From positions 1-64,000 of the forward strand of contig WMKJ01000067.1 of NCBI GenBank assembly GCA_009733715.1: a stretch of 64,000 nt of DNA. The letters are read 5' to 3'. Source of the DNA: Herpomyces periplanetae (lineage: Eukaryota > Ascomycota > Laboulbeniomycetes > Herpomycetales > Herpomycetaceae). Positions 46,265 to 56,921 of the stretch are shown here, one piece after another (the stretch's first letter is position 1; the number at the start of each line of letters is the position of its first letter). A program made the translations under genes and the position numbers. The notes below the pieces were generated by a model. That model saw nothing but the letters and a program-made list of their open reading frames with translations, did no database searches and was not told where the DNA came from.

Positions 46265-47608
46265 TCAAGTATTTCGACTAAACTGCTGTTGCTGTTGTTG
46301 CTGCTGTTCCTGATGATATATGCGCAAATCACGCTCTCGTGCCGCTGCAGCCCAACGTTTAGCATGTGCTAAGTGGTCCATGGCGTCCGCAGTGCGCACG
46401 TTGCCGTTACTATAGCGTTGATTCGCGTAATAGTTAGGTACGTTACCCGTTGCTGAAACAAGTCGAAGTCCGGTAAAATCGCTAACTGAATGATGTCGTG
46501 ATGATATTCCATACTCCAAAAAATCTCGCACCGGTACCGATGATGGCATGGAATCCCTTCGTGTGAACATGGGATGAAAGGCTTTCCCACTTTTAATCAA
46601 AGTTTCTTGCGCCCGCTCAACTTCTACGAATTCATCATAAAATATAATCGTGGTTAATTCGTTAACAAATCCGTCTGCTAATTTCAACTCTTCACCATAC
46701 TCTTTTACTCGTAAGAACTGTACAAGAATAAAATCCTATCTCTTACCTTCAAACTGCCACTGAAATGCTAAATTTCCTTCTCTGAAATTAGTATTTATTG
46801 TACTGTTTAAAGCAGGCGCCGATTGAGTCTGTGGTTGTGATTGCAATACGCCGGATAATGAAATCGATGTTGCAGCTGCGGCACCAGATACCATTGATAT
46901 TGGCATTGGCACTGGCAATGGCATTGACATTGACATTGACATTGGCATTGGTATTGGACCTGGTGCTGCTGGTACAGGTACAGGTACAGGTACAGGTGCT
47001 GGTCCAGACGGTGTAACTATCGACCGTGCGGCTGTCACTATCGAAAAGTCTATAGATATCACGCTCCTCCCACCGTTTGACCGTTCGGTCATTCACCCGT
47101 ACGGTTAACCATTTTAGTTAGTATAAATTGACTATTTCACTTCACCACTTAACCGGTATTATTTAAAATTATTATAATGGTTATGTGAAGCTAGCACAAC
47201 ATTGCACAATGTTCACTCCGACCGTAGGAAAGTTTTGCCAAAATTTTCGTGTACGCATTGATACACCACATCATGGCCTTGCTTTCCTCTGGAAAACTTT
47301 GTCTACATATTCCCAAAAAACTCTCCTCACTTACGATTTCGCGTTCCGTTAACACTTGAATCTCCCGTCCCATTTCTTCGGTTTCCACTACCATTTCGAC
47401 TTCCACTTCCAACACTACCAACGCCGTTGTCGCCGCTATTCCCACTATTGCCCATTTGATACCATAGCGAATACAAAGATGGATCTGATACCGATGTCAT
47501 CGATAAACTTGTCGGTGAGCTGGTTGGTTCATAAGTTATAGAAGCCGTTGATTGTGGTACTACCGCCGACGTGATAGTCCAGTTAGTCTTTTGAGGGTAA
47601 AAACTCAT
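46265..47608 (-). CDS. Unrecognised multi-exon protein-coding gene
   Basis: A gene is likely but its exons are uncertain. The start is probably the ATG at 47608 (MSFYPQKTNWTITSAVV), with a Ser/Asn/Gly-rich exon ending at the GTAAGT donor at 47334. The last exon, to the stop at 46265, reads well from about 46720: ILVQFLRVKEYGEELKLADG, ELTTIIFYDEFVEVERAQ, AMDHLAHAKRWAAAARERD and a poly-Gln tail. In between, two plausible coding blocks lie in different frames: AMMWCINAYTKILAKLSYGR (47220-47280) and DRTVKRWEERDIYRLFDSDS (47030-47095). Between them and the last exon are TGTACC and CAATGTC-type repeats that code for Pro/Val/Met runs in one frame. I could not find a splice model that joins everything in frame. 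I do not recognise the family; helical scaffold or transcription-factor roles are both open. Confidence 0.45.
46900..47005. repeat. Coding-type hexamer repeats (ATTGGC/ATTGAC and GGTACA)
   Basis: Two adjoining arrays: about ten units of CATTGACATTGGC type, then four to five units of ACAGGT. They lie inside the unrecognised gene or one of its introns. Confidence 0.7.
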
Positions 47609-48194
47609 GATAAAGTCCCTCGTAAATCAATCTATTATTCTTGTAAGGTCCACTTCGTACACTCTATAAATCAACTACACACAAGGTCTTATTTTGCCTT
47701 GCTAATAACAACGATAAGCTTGCGTGATACTTGCTTGCCTGTTTGCTTGCTCGCTGGATTGTTCAATAGTTCGCTCGTTCGACCTGCCAGGGTCACCGAT
47801 CTGCACAAAGGAGATGTGTAGGCTGGAAAATTATGTACTGTCTGAAAAGAAAAAAGTATACACCTCGTGAAAGAATGTCCTTGTACAATCGGTATTCTTT
47901 GTAAAGTCTATTCTAAAATACATTAAATACCAATTCAAAAATTAGTTCCCACTTGCTAACTCGATGCGTTGTCATAAAACCCTTAAGGCTACCATATTAC
48001 CACTTAAGCTGAGCCGCTTCCGAGCCCGTAATCCGGACACAAGTTCCGTATCGAACTTTTGCCATATCCAGTCACCTGGTATCCCGACTCCGTTCCGAAC
48101 ATATTTCCCTTCTGAAGGGACAATTCGGCTTATTATACTGCGAGCTGCGGGATAAGCTCAAATTATCGGACCACCAGAAAACAAAAACCATCAC
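47609..48194. other. Intergenic, upstream of the unrecognised gene and up to the tRNA
   Basis: No coding feature. Short GCTTGCTTGC-type repeats near 47720-47760. Confidence 0.5.
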
Positions 48195-48298
48195 CGATCA
48201 GCACGGGAGTCGAACCCGCAACCTTTGGTGAGCACAGGCCAACCACTGAAGCGGCCGGCCGGCCGAAAACCAACGCGCTACCATTGCGCCAACCGATC
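48195..48298 (-). tRNA. tRNA-Arg (anticodon UCG) with a 32-nt intron
   Basis: On the minus strand the gene folds as a full cloverleaf. The acceptor stem is GATCGGT with GCTGATC (two G-T pairs), discriminator G. D arm: GCGC-AATGGTA-GCGC. Anticodon stem: TTGGT with ACCAA. T arm: GCGGG-TTCGACT-CCCGT, which also gives the B box. The loop reads TT-TCG-G then C, so the anticodon is TCG (48266-48264), reading CGA arginine codons. An intron at 48231-48262 sits between positions 37 and 38, the canonical site. It begins with a GC-rich CCGGCCGGCC palindrome, which inflates local GC. G37 and discriminator G agree with eukaryotic tRNA-Arg(UCG). Confidence 0.85.
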
Positions 48299-48626
48299 CT
48301 GCACCGGCTCGGATTATGTAGTATATAAGTGACTATGCTATACATACTGTTTCCATCCCCCCACCCAAACCTATTAGAAAAAATTAACCGCAGGATCAAT
48401 TAAGTCTATTCGTAAAAATAATCTTCTATTCATAAAATTAGTACTGCAAAAGTACTTGGAATATGAACTAGACTACATTCACTACGTTTACGAAATTAAG
48501 CAAATAATTGGCAGACCACGCTCACATTTTACCCAAAACTAATCCGGGATAACAAAGCCAAGTGGCAGCTGAAAATACATATACACACCGCGGGATAAGC
48601 TGCTAATAATAAAAAAGAATAAACAT
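48299..48626. other. Short intergenic region, tRNA 5' flank and CPA1 3' flank
   Basis: AT-rich with no gene seen. It supplies the CPA1 transcript end and the upstream flank of the tRNA. Confidence 0.6.
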
Positions 48627-49998
48627 TCAGTGGGATTTTCGTGATCTACGTACGATGTCAATGTACCGATCAAAGAGAAATGCGCTATCCAATGGGCCAC
48701 CCTTGGCTTCAGGGTGGAATTGAGCGGAAAATATGGGACGAGTCTTGTGAATGATTCCCTCATTACTTGAATCATTCAAATTCACGAAGAATTCTAGCCA
48801 ATCGGGTGGTAATGTTCTCGCATCAATCGCATAACCGTGATTCTGTGAAGTTATATGACATTTTCCTGTTGTCATGTCCAGGGCCGGAATATTATGAGCG
48901 CGGTTTCCATACTTCAATTTAATAGATTTAGCGCCCACTGCTAATCCGATCAACTGATGTCCCATACATATCCCCATGATAGGTATATCGTGAGAACTTA
49001 TTAACTTGCGAAGATTAGCCACTGTTTCTTGACAATGAGTTGGATCACCTGGCCCATTGGATATGAATACGCCATCGAATTGATGGGCGACATCCTGAAT
49101 GGGGAAATTATACGGAAATGCCGTTACACTAGCACCTCGACTAACTAAACTGCGTAAAATGTTTTCTTTAACGCCACAGTCGATCAAAGCAATTCGTAAA
49201 TTTCCTACGGGTGAGTTAACATGGTAAGGGGATTTAGTGCTCACCCGTGAAACCAAATTAATGCGCTCGGGATCGATAAACGCTTCGTCTTCGTTAGCAT
49301 CGTATTCTTCGCCAATGGTAATTCTGGCTAACGATGAGCCTTGTGTTCGTAGTATAGTGACAATTTCTCGAGTATCAACGCCGGATATAGCAGGAATACC
49401 CTCGCGTGCACACCATTCACTCAAACTTTCAACAGCTGTCCAATGACTGTGCTTGAGCGAAACGTCTGCTACAACCACACCAGAGGCCTGAATATGAGGT
49501 GATTCAAAGTATCGTAAGAGACCATATTCATCGCGCACTTTTGATGGAACACCGTAATTGCCAATTAAAGGTTGTGTAAACACGAGTATTTGTCCGCGGT
49601 ACGAAGGATCAGTTAACGACTCTGGATAGCCGACTAGTGACGTAGTAAACACTGCCTCTCCTGAAACGTTACACTCTGCACCGAAAGAGTGTCCACTAAA
49701 AACTTCTCCGCTCTGTAGTTATACCGTAGAGTATGAAAGGGTCATGCATGTTAATATAAAAACAAGTATAAAAACTTGGATAAAATTTCCCTGTACCCAC
49801 GAAATACTGTAAGCGTACCTTCATCGTAAAAGTTGCCCGCTTAAAGCAAGGTCGGTTAATTCCGCTATTGCGATCATCCAGTGAAGTATTACGACTGTAG
49901 TCTGGTTTTATTGTGGCTAGACCACGTTTATAACTCCAAATGCGCAATGGAAGCAAGGAAGATAAACGTGCGCCAGTTACAGTTGGTAAGAACCGCAT
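48627..49998 (-). CDS. CPA1: Carbamoyl-phosphate synthase, arginine-specific small subunit
   Basis: Exons 49998-49819 and 49712-48627 join at phase 0 to 421 residues. The first exon carries a basic, Ser/Leu-rich mitochondrial presequence ([20 protein letters not shown], then YKRGLAT). Exon 2 begins [12 protein letters not shown] and has the N-terminal CPSase domain ([37 protein letters not shown]). The class I glutamine amidotransferase domain follows with the nucleophile motif [34 protein letters not shown] and the catalytic [10 protein letters not shown]. It hydrolyses glutamine and feeds ammonia to the large subunit for carbamoyl phosphate, the first step toward citrulline and arginine. 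Its mRNA is preceded by an attenuator-peptide uORF (50504-50130), so translation is probably repressed by arginine. Confidence 0.95.
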
Positions 49999-50129
49999 AA
50001 TGATAAATCTTAAAGCCTATTAGCACAATGGATGTGAAGATTGTAAGATTGGACGTATAATGTACGTACATACGATGCGATTGGTGTGAAGAAGTGCTTG
50101 CTTAATGCACACGAGAAATTGAAAATTCG

Positions 50130-50504
50130 TTAACTATTAGTTGAAGCCCTCCACAAATGATCTAATGGAATATCATTAGTTTCGATGCACTCAAAATTTG
50201 GTTGGGTAAGTTTGTCGACTGTAAGGAAGAAAAATCGTATAAACGAGAATAATATTTAGGGGGGAAGGAAGGGTTTGGTCTAACGGGTAAATACTAACCA
50301 CAAATATAATCCTGTGTAATTAATTCAAAAGTTAGCCAGGACAAACGTCAGGCAAATAGAATGTGGAAAGGGGAAATATCGAGCGCTTTAATGATCCATA
50401 TACATGTTACACGCAAGTGTCATGTAGGGAAAGTAATGCGCACAAATCTATCTACACACTTTACATACCTGAGATGTAAAAACAGACGGGGCAAAACTCC
50501 GCAT
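50130..50504 (-). CDS. Arginine attenuator peptide uORF of CPA1, three exons including a 13-nt microexon
   Basis: Exon 1 (50504-50469) encodes MRSFAPSVFTSQ. The microexon (50311-50299, 13 nt) encodes DYIC plus the first base of the next Asp. Exon 3 (50161-50130) completes DHLWRASTNS and a TAA. The result is a 26-residue peptide of the arginine attenuator type, known from Neurospora arg-2 (PSVFTSQDYLSDHLWRA) and yeast CPA1 (QDYISDHIWK). Only the Ser before the second Asp differs (Cys). Both introns are GT-AG (donors GTATGT, GTTAGT) with CTAAC and CTAAT branch sites near the acceptors. The uORF ends 131 nt before the CPA1 ATG. In known systems the nascent peptide stalls the ribosome when arginine is high and so blocks downstream initiation. 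Without splicing the uORF reads into a stop soon after TSQ. Confidence 0.85.
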
Positions 50505-51241
50505 TTATAAGAGTGTAATGGGTATGTAAACCCTACTTAGTCTTAGTTTAAAGACTTAAACACCAAGCACATGAGCTCGTTGTTGTGATGAAAAATCTCG
50601 ATTAGCGGTACAAGTAAAAGAAAAGAAAGTGTAGATGAATAAAATGCAAATTGGATTATGAGTGCGAGGGAGGATTAGTGGTTAATGAACCTTCCCCACC
50701 GCCACCGCCACCGCCACCTCCCAAAATGTCCGGCCAAAGCCGGCTCGGAGCAACCACGCCGACATGTCACATGGCCTTCGGTAAAATATTAATCCACTCT
50801 GTGGCTATGGACATTTCGGGAGAATTCGAGATGGTGATTTTTGGGACGGTAAATGGGTTAATTTGAGGAACGAAATGTTCATCAACTCTGGAGTTGGTGG
50901 ATTACGCTTAATTTTTACCCATATTGTCAATATAATCACCCGTATATACAAATAACGGGGTTAATTTGAGTACTTCTGGCATATAATTACTATTTACATT
51001 TTGTGTTGGAATGCTAAATAGAACTAATGCACAAACCAGTTGACTTAACTGGATGTTAATAACATTCAATTACAAAAATCATGGATAAGTTTGTATAAGA
51101 GATGGTTAAGTTATCACTAGAAATTAATATGGAAAACACCAGCCATAAACCTAGGATATACAACTTATACCCAAAAGTATATGGACCCACGGTGCAATGA
51201 TATCAGGGGGAATATAGATGTGATATACAGGATTCGATGAA
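50505..51241. other. Intergenic, CPA1 promoter and APP1 3' flank
   Basis: Contains a (CCACCG)n microsatellite at 50696-50722 that makes a poly-Pro false ORF. No other gene is seen. Confidence 0.55.
50696..50722. repeat. (CCACCG)n microsatellite
   Basis: About four CCACCG units followed by CCACCTCCC. Confidence 0.75.
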
Positions 51242-53671
51242 TTACCCAGTTTCGTTAATAAAATCATCAACTATAGATGCACATATACTCTCACCATCTT
51301 CACCGGTTCGCCAAATAAATAAGCCTGGACCCTTTCCCCGTAATAGTCGCTCAGCCCGAGCCCACCTTTGACGCCAAATCGCTTCACGTTTGTTAACTGT
51401 TGACGATATGTTCAATGTGTTAACCTTACTCAGTTGCAACGGTACTAAATCACTCAAACCAGACGTTAAGCCACCCGCAACCGGCTTACTCGACTGCGCA
51501 GTTAAAGTGGACTTGGTAGAATCTCGATTAGTCCTGCTTAAAACGGATGAAGATGAAGCAAACTCAAGGAACATGGACCGGCATGGAGATAAATTTCGTG
51601 ACACTTTGTTAGAAATAGGAGATGGATTCGGATTTACCAAATTAATAGATTCACTTGAATTTAATATTCCAGGAGAATCCGTAAGCTTCTCATTTTTATC
51701 GTTTACTCGATATGGTATTGGTATAATGTTTGGCGGTGACACTTTACATCGAGATATATTTTTGGAAACAACACCGGATGATGTAGTAACATCAGACTTT
51801 AATACAGCTGAACTGTCCGATAATCCCGATTTTGCTACCACAGGTACGTCAATTTCAGTTTCTTTGGATAAGGCTGAACTATAATTTTGATGCTCCGGTA
51901 CAACAACTTTTCCCTTAAGATGTCGGGGTTTTTCAGGAAGCGGTGGCTTTGAGTTAGTACGAATTGGATTGCGCGGAGGAAGAGGAGGCGGTAAATTTTT
52001 GTAGAGCAGAAACCCATCAGACAGGTCGGAAATATCATTACAAACTCTTTCGGATTTGCTAGACAAATGTGAATGGTCTTTGAAGGGTACTGAGTCACTT
52101 ACACCACCGAGGTATGACGATCCCGATGATGATGAACTACTTGTGGATGAATTCCTATTCCGAGTAGGAGAATTGATGTACGGACCATCGGAATAATTGC
52201 CAACATCTCTAATTAAAATAGCCAAAACTTGAGAGTGATTTTCCAAAGCAATTTCCGTGTAGGCTTCAAGATCAGCTTCACCGCTATCACCGACGAGAAT
52301 AAACTTTCTTTGAGGAAAATCACTAAATATACGGGATAGAGATGACTTTTTTCGCTCATTTACCGGTTCAAAGATTCCTTGAAGCATACCCGAGTACTGT
52401 TTAAGATGTACAGAACCAGGTGGTAGCTTAGCTTTTTCGAAAAATTTTGCCAGAGTCGGGTACAATTGCCACGGTGAATTTGAAACATAGTGAAATTTAA
52501 CACCTCTCTGATAAAGCCGACGATACCATTCACCTACACCATTGAGTACTAATTGCTCAGCTTCACGAATAAATATATTTCGTACAACTGTACGCGGTCC
52601 ATCCAGTATATTAGTTAATTTTACCGTGTCATCAATATCACTAATAAGACTAATACCAGTGATAGGAACTGGCTGTATATTCGATATAGCGGACAATCCA
52701 TCACATGCGATGACTCTAACATGACTTGGTACAAAGTCTAAATTAACGCGAAGGGAAAAGTAACCCGTAACGGATGATTGAATAATCTCGGATCGTGAAA
52801 ATTTATCATTGTAAAAGTGAACTGATATTGGCGTATTTGGTTTAGGGGTTCCAAGAAATGGGGCAAGTCGCATAATAAGATTAGCATTATTTGTCGCGAA
52901 ATCATCATCAGGAATGCTCCAGGAGTTAACTTCACCGAGTTTCGCAACGTTTTTTCCCGAGGGTTCGGTAGAGTTAAGACAATCTGTAAATAGGGCAATA
53001 TCGTTAAGAGTTACTCCATTATCGGGTAGGTTTAGCTTAAGTTTTGCTGATGAAGATGATGATGATACAGGCGATGAATTTGCAGAATCGGGTGAAATTC
53101 CAGGGGATGGTCGAAGGGTGTTAGTAGTTTGCACACCGACTAATCGACGTATTAAGCCAAGGACAACTCTTTGTCGCTTGGTTAATAAACCTTTATGATT
53201 TGAATAAAGCCAACCATTAACATCAACTTTAACGTGGGTGTTATTGCAATTAATGCCAGTCTCATAATTCAAAGATGTGGTGTTAATGCTAAAACTATGT
53301 GAATTGCCGCTTGAGTCAGATGCAGTCAATGACGGAATATTGGGGTTTTCATGTTTGGAAAAGGGCAGGGAAACTAAGGATGAAGGGGAAGCAGCTATTA
53401 CTGCGTAACTTGGTAATATGAGAATAGTGTCATTTCCATCAGTCATAATATCATCCCGAGAAGACTCATTTGAAGCTTCTGAAAGTTCTAGAGAATCGTT
53501 TGGAATCCATTTTGCAGCATAAAATGCCTGATAAGAGTGACGTAGTTCGTTAACACTACGGATGTAACTACCAATTTTTTTTCTCTTGTGCCCGGGTTCT
53601 GTTGTTTCCGTCAATAATGATAGTGAGCCGAGTCGACCGGTGATAAACCAATCGGTGTCGGATCTCGGCAT
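51242..53671 (-). CDS. APP1: APP1-type phosphatidate phosphatase
   Basis: A single exon of 809 residues starting MPRSDTDWFITGRLGS. A central domain about 300-500 is the APP1 catalytic (HAD-like) domain: SLISDIDDTVKLTNILDG holds the nucleophile DIDDT at about residue 346; then FHYVSNSPWQLYPTLAKFF, LPPGSVHLKQYSG, and ILVGDSGEADLEAY as the distal acidic motif. The preceding 150-300 segment contains the conserved DVNGWLYSNHKG beta region. The C-terminal 300 residues are Ser/Pro-rich with PPPLPPRNP and KPPLPEKPRH motifs, good SH3 ligands, as expected for an actin-patch protein. The enzyme is Mg-dependent, converts phosphatidate to diacylglycerol, and in yeast is tied to endocytosis. Confidence 0.93.
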   Translation of the reverse strand: MPRSDTDWFITGRLGSLSLLTETTEPGHKRKKIGSYIRSVNELRHSYQAFYAAKWIPNDSLELSEASNESSRDDIMTDGNDTILILPSYAVIAASPSSLVSLPFSKHENPNIPSLTASDSSGNSHSFSINTTSLNYETGINCNNTHVKVDVNGWLYSNHKGLLTKRQRVVLGLIRRLVGVQTTNTLRPSPGISPDSANSSPVSSSSSSAKLKLNLPDNGVTLNDIALFTDCLNSTEPSGKNVAKLGEVNSWSIPDDDFATNNANLIMRLAPFLGTPKPNTPISVHFYNDKFSRSEIIQSSVTGYFSLRVNLDFVPSHVRVIACDGLSAISNIQPVPITGISLISDIDDTVKLTNILDGPRTVVRNIFIREAEQLVLNGVGEWYRRLYQRGVKFHYVSNSPWQLYPTLAKFFEKAKLPPGSVHLKQYSGMLQGIFEPVNERKKSSLSRIFSDFPQRKFILVGDSGEADLEAYTEIALENHSQVLAILIRDVGNYSDGPYINSPTRNRNSSTSSSSSSGSSYLGGVSDSVPFKDHSHLSSKSERVCNDISDLSDGFLLYKNLPPPLPPRNPIRTNSKPPLPEKPRHLKGKVVVPEHQNYSSALSKETEIDVPVVAKSGLSDSSAVLKSDVTTSSGVVSKNISRCKVSPPNIIPIPYRVNDKNEKLTDSPGILNSSESINLVNPNPSPISNKVSRNLSPCRSMFLEFASSSSVLSRTNRDSTKSTLTAQSSKPVAGGLTSGLSDLVPLQLSKVNTLNISSTVNKREAIWRQRWARAERLLRGKGPGLFIWRTGEDGESICASIVDDFINETG

Positions 53672-55330
53672 GACTATTCAAGGTAATTGTAAATACCATG
53701 CAGAGCGAATGAGATCATGAACATTGGATGTACGAATTTTAAACGATCAAAGTAAGAATCGGCACGAGCGATTCTTGAATAGTAAAGTTAAGATGTTGAA
53801 GGAGAGTATAAATATGAATATGGTTTGTGAAGTAAAGAGTTGGTAGTTATCTTTGTAATGTGAAGACGCAATAAGCGGGTAAATCACGTTGAAAAGTATC
53901 CGACCAGCGAAGACTTGTTCAATCGATGCAAAATTCAAATTCCGTTAAAGTGGGAACGGATGAAGTGAATGAAGACAAGAAAGTTTCACGGTTCAAAGTA
54001 TACGAAAAATTCAGAAAATGCTAAATGTTAATAGTAATTCAAATATCAGGCGTGGAAGTAAGATGATACCTGGTGGTTAAAATCGCGAGAAATGTAGAAA
54101 CACGTTCAGTATGATATAAATGCTGAGCTTCAAAGCTAAAGCATCGAGAAAGTGAGCGTTCGCTTTAGCCGAATATGTGTGGAAATAAATACGAACTGAC
54201 GATATTTGCTTAATAATCCGTTATGACGTAGGGGCTGCCGGGGGAGGGGAAAATGAGGGTAAAGGAATGTGGAAGATGGGTGTTATCACGGAAAGTTTAG
54301 GAAACGTACGGTGCGATTATTGTAGACGGGAATTTTCTCGAAAAGTAGATCTGGGTATATGTATACGCACGGGTGTATATAATTGTGATAAATTTGTTAG
54401 CACATTTCCCGTAAAAGAAATACGAGGGGTAAATTTAACAGTGTCAAAGTCAATGTTCGTGGTAATGTTAGCATCAGCGTAAGTGGCGTGTATGGGCGGG
54501 AGAAAACTAAAGGGCAAACCACTTATTTCGCATAAAACGATTAATAATTCGTCTATTTTTAGATTGAGTATTCCTTGGGTAATTTGCGATGAAATTTGCG
54601 TTAAGCGTACATGAGATGCTTTATCACGGTAAGATACTTCATCCTGTAGTGTTCATATGCGTTGCATGATGTGCTCGTTCAATTCACGTAAACTTGGGAG
54701 TTTTTTACATATATTTTAACTCCAAGTTAAATTTATACAGAATCTCATACCATGATTTATACTTTTTGCACTGAAATATTATTGACATCAAGTTGTGTAC
54801 TTATACAAAAAATATATCCCTTATAAATTAGAATGTTACAAAATTTTCAATAAAATAACTCTTCCAGGCATAATCCGTAAGAAATTATACACTTTTACCT
54901 TAATTATCTACTCTTAAAGCTATCCATTCAAGTTAATTCTGTGAACAAAACAGCATTAATACCTTGCTATAATTATGTATGATAGCGTAATTGTCAATAT
55001 CAGCGAGTTTAACTAGTCCTTAAGCATAATTTTAAGGGTCAATTGTTACTGAAAATATCGTGACCACACCCACGCGCGAGCAGAATGAATCTCCCGTAAA
55101 TCTAGAGTGCAATACCAAATGTTTCCCAAAAGGAAAAAAAGGAAATGGTTACTGTCACGTGCCATCGGATTGAAATATGATATATGGACTCAAGGTCGGT
55201 GAAGCATAGTGAGGAAAAATGGGTAAATTTCCACGAGATAGATCAATACGTACATAAAAAATATATTCAGGTCAAATGATAAGCAAAACGGCAGATTTAT
55301 GAGTAGAAAAATTCACTCTTCCCCTTAGGC
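53672..55330. other. Intergenic, APP1 promoter and ZIP 3' flank
   Basis: AT-rich 3' part. A single CACGTG lies at 55156-55161. ORFs here are short and unconvincing. Confidence 0.55.
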
Positions 55331-56921
55331 CTAGTCAACAACTATTGCATGGCTAATGCCGATAATACACATTCCAAAGTAAACGAAGCAAAGACATAAA
55401 TTGGTTCGAGGGCTTCTAGCCAAACCCTGGGCTAGCATACCCAAGGCTACATAGACCATTATACCCGCAGAAATTGCTTCAATGCATCCGTAAAGTAAGT
55501 ATTGTGAGGTCTGTGAGCTATTACCACCAAATGATAACCATATAGCAGCTATAGCGGCACCAAGTGGCTGGCTTAGACTTCCTAGGATAAGACTCCAGAA
55601 AACAGCGCTGAGTCGACTTTTGCCTGCTAAATGTATGGGTAATGATAGGATAATACCTTCAATGAAACAATGAATCATTAATGCTGCGAATACAGATGTA
55701 CCGAGGTCAACATTGATACAGTTCGTAGCGTACATGATAAAACCTTCGGGTAACTTGTGACAGATTATCGCAATTGAAGTTTGTAAACTTAGATAGAAGA
55801 AGGGTTTCTGCTCTTTAGAAGTATAGCAGTCAGAATGACAAGGGACGTGCGCAATAGAATTAATTAATGGATCCGCAATGATTGACGATTCGTTATCCGG
55901 GTTAATCATATTTACTGATGAATTACACTTTGTCCCACATGTCGATGTAACGTTATTTTGAATATGCAGGCATTTTGATGTTGAACAATATAACGAGTTT
56001 TCATGAATGTCTTCCGGTGTGTAGTGTAATAGGGAAACAGTTTCGTCAATGTTGGTCGGGGGTATGGCAGTTCCGACATGTTTAACTTTTCGATTATCAG
56101 GCGGGAATGTGGTTTGTGAAAAATCAAAAGAGCTTGTAGTTCGTGGTGAAGTACCTAATTCAAAGAAAACAGGGGCGGATACAGCTGAGGATATATTTGC
56201 GGGCTTTCCATGTTCATTTTCGACGTGCAAAGAAGATTTAGCAATTTGATCGCAAGAGTTTAAACTTTGACAGCCCGAATTTTGTCGATTCTTGCCACAT
56301 GAATTATACGCAGAATTTAAAACTGAATGACAGCATGGATTGGAGTAAGATGTCGAATTCACTTCAGAAAACTCCAGTGTTGGTGATAGTATTGTTTTAC
56401 CTTTGGTTTGACTCAAATGATCACCCGAATCATTTACTGTATGTTGGGATGATAAATGGTCACATGAATGAAGGGAATACGGATCATGGACCACTAGATG
56501 AATAATAAAAGAAAAAAAGTGAATGGCCACTATTCCACTGAAAAACGAAACTAAGGTAATCCATGAAACAAATTTAGTACTAATGCCGCTATCCTGGATG
56601 TTCTTTGCCGAAGGTTGTAAACATATAACGAAGGCCAAGTATAAAACTATTCCTGAGGAGAAACAGAGTATAAGGGAATGTAAAGTGCACCTGTCCGGGA
56701 GTTTTAATCTTTTTTTGGATGGAATTATTGCTTTAAAGAATACATCAAGAAAGACTGTCAATGCCCCCAGGATGCAAGCTAAATTTTATGTGGAGTGAAG
56801 GAGTTGTTAATAGTCGTAAAATTTTAATGATCAGACTTATAAGCATATTAAATTATCACAAACCTAAGCTGGTAAGGGCCACTAAACTCCAGATTCGTGC
56901 ATGACTGCCCGTACAAGACAT
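55331..56921 (-). CDS. ZIP-family zinc transporter, Zrt3-like (two exons)
   Basis: Exons 56921-56864 and 56778-55331 join at phase 1 to 501 residues (MSCTGSHARIWSLVALTSLA, then CILGALTVFLDVFFK). Three helices come first, then a hydrophilic loop of about 220 residues rich in Ser, Asn, His and Cys (HSCDHLSSQH, PCCHSVLNSAYNSCG, PCHSDCYTS). The remaining helices follow. The metal-binding helices carry IICHKLPEGFIMYATN (TM4) and MIHCFIEGIILSLP (TM5). Yeast Zrt3 exports zinc from the vacuole to the cytosol, and this protein shares the long central loop and these motifs. The donor is GTTTGT, weaker than its neighbours. Adding exon 1 completes TM1 with the family sequence, which supports the model. 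Confidence 0.88.

Noticed and set aside
50161-50200. Two-exon attenuator peptide using the GAG acceptor before TGC
   Set aside because: It keeps the frame but inserts CIETN before the Asp and lacks the conserved DY; the microexon model restores the full consensus with better splice sites.
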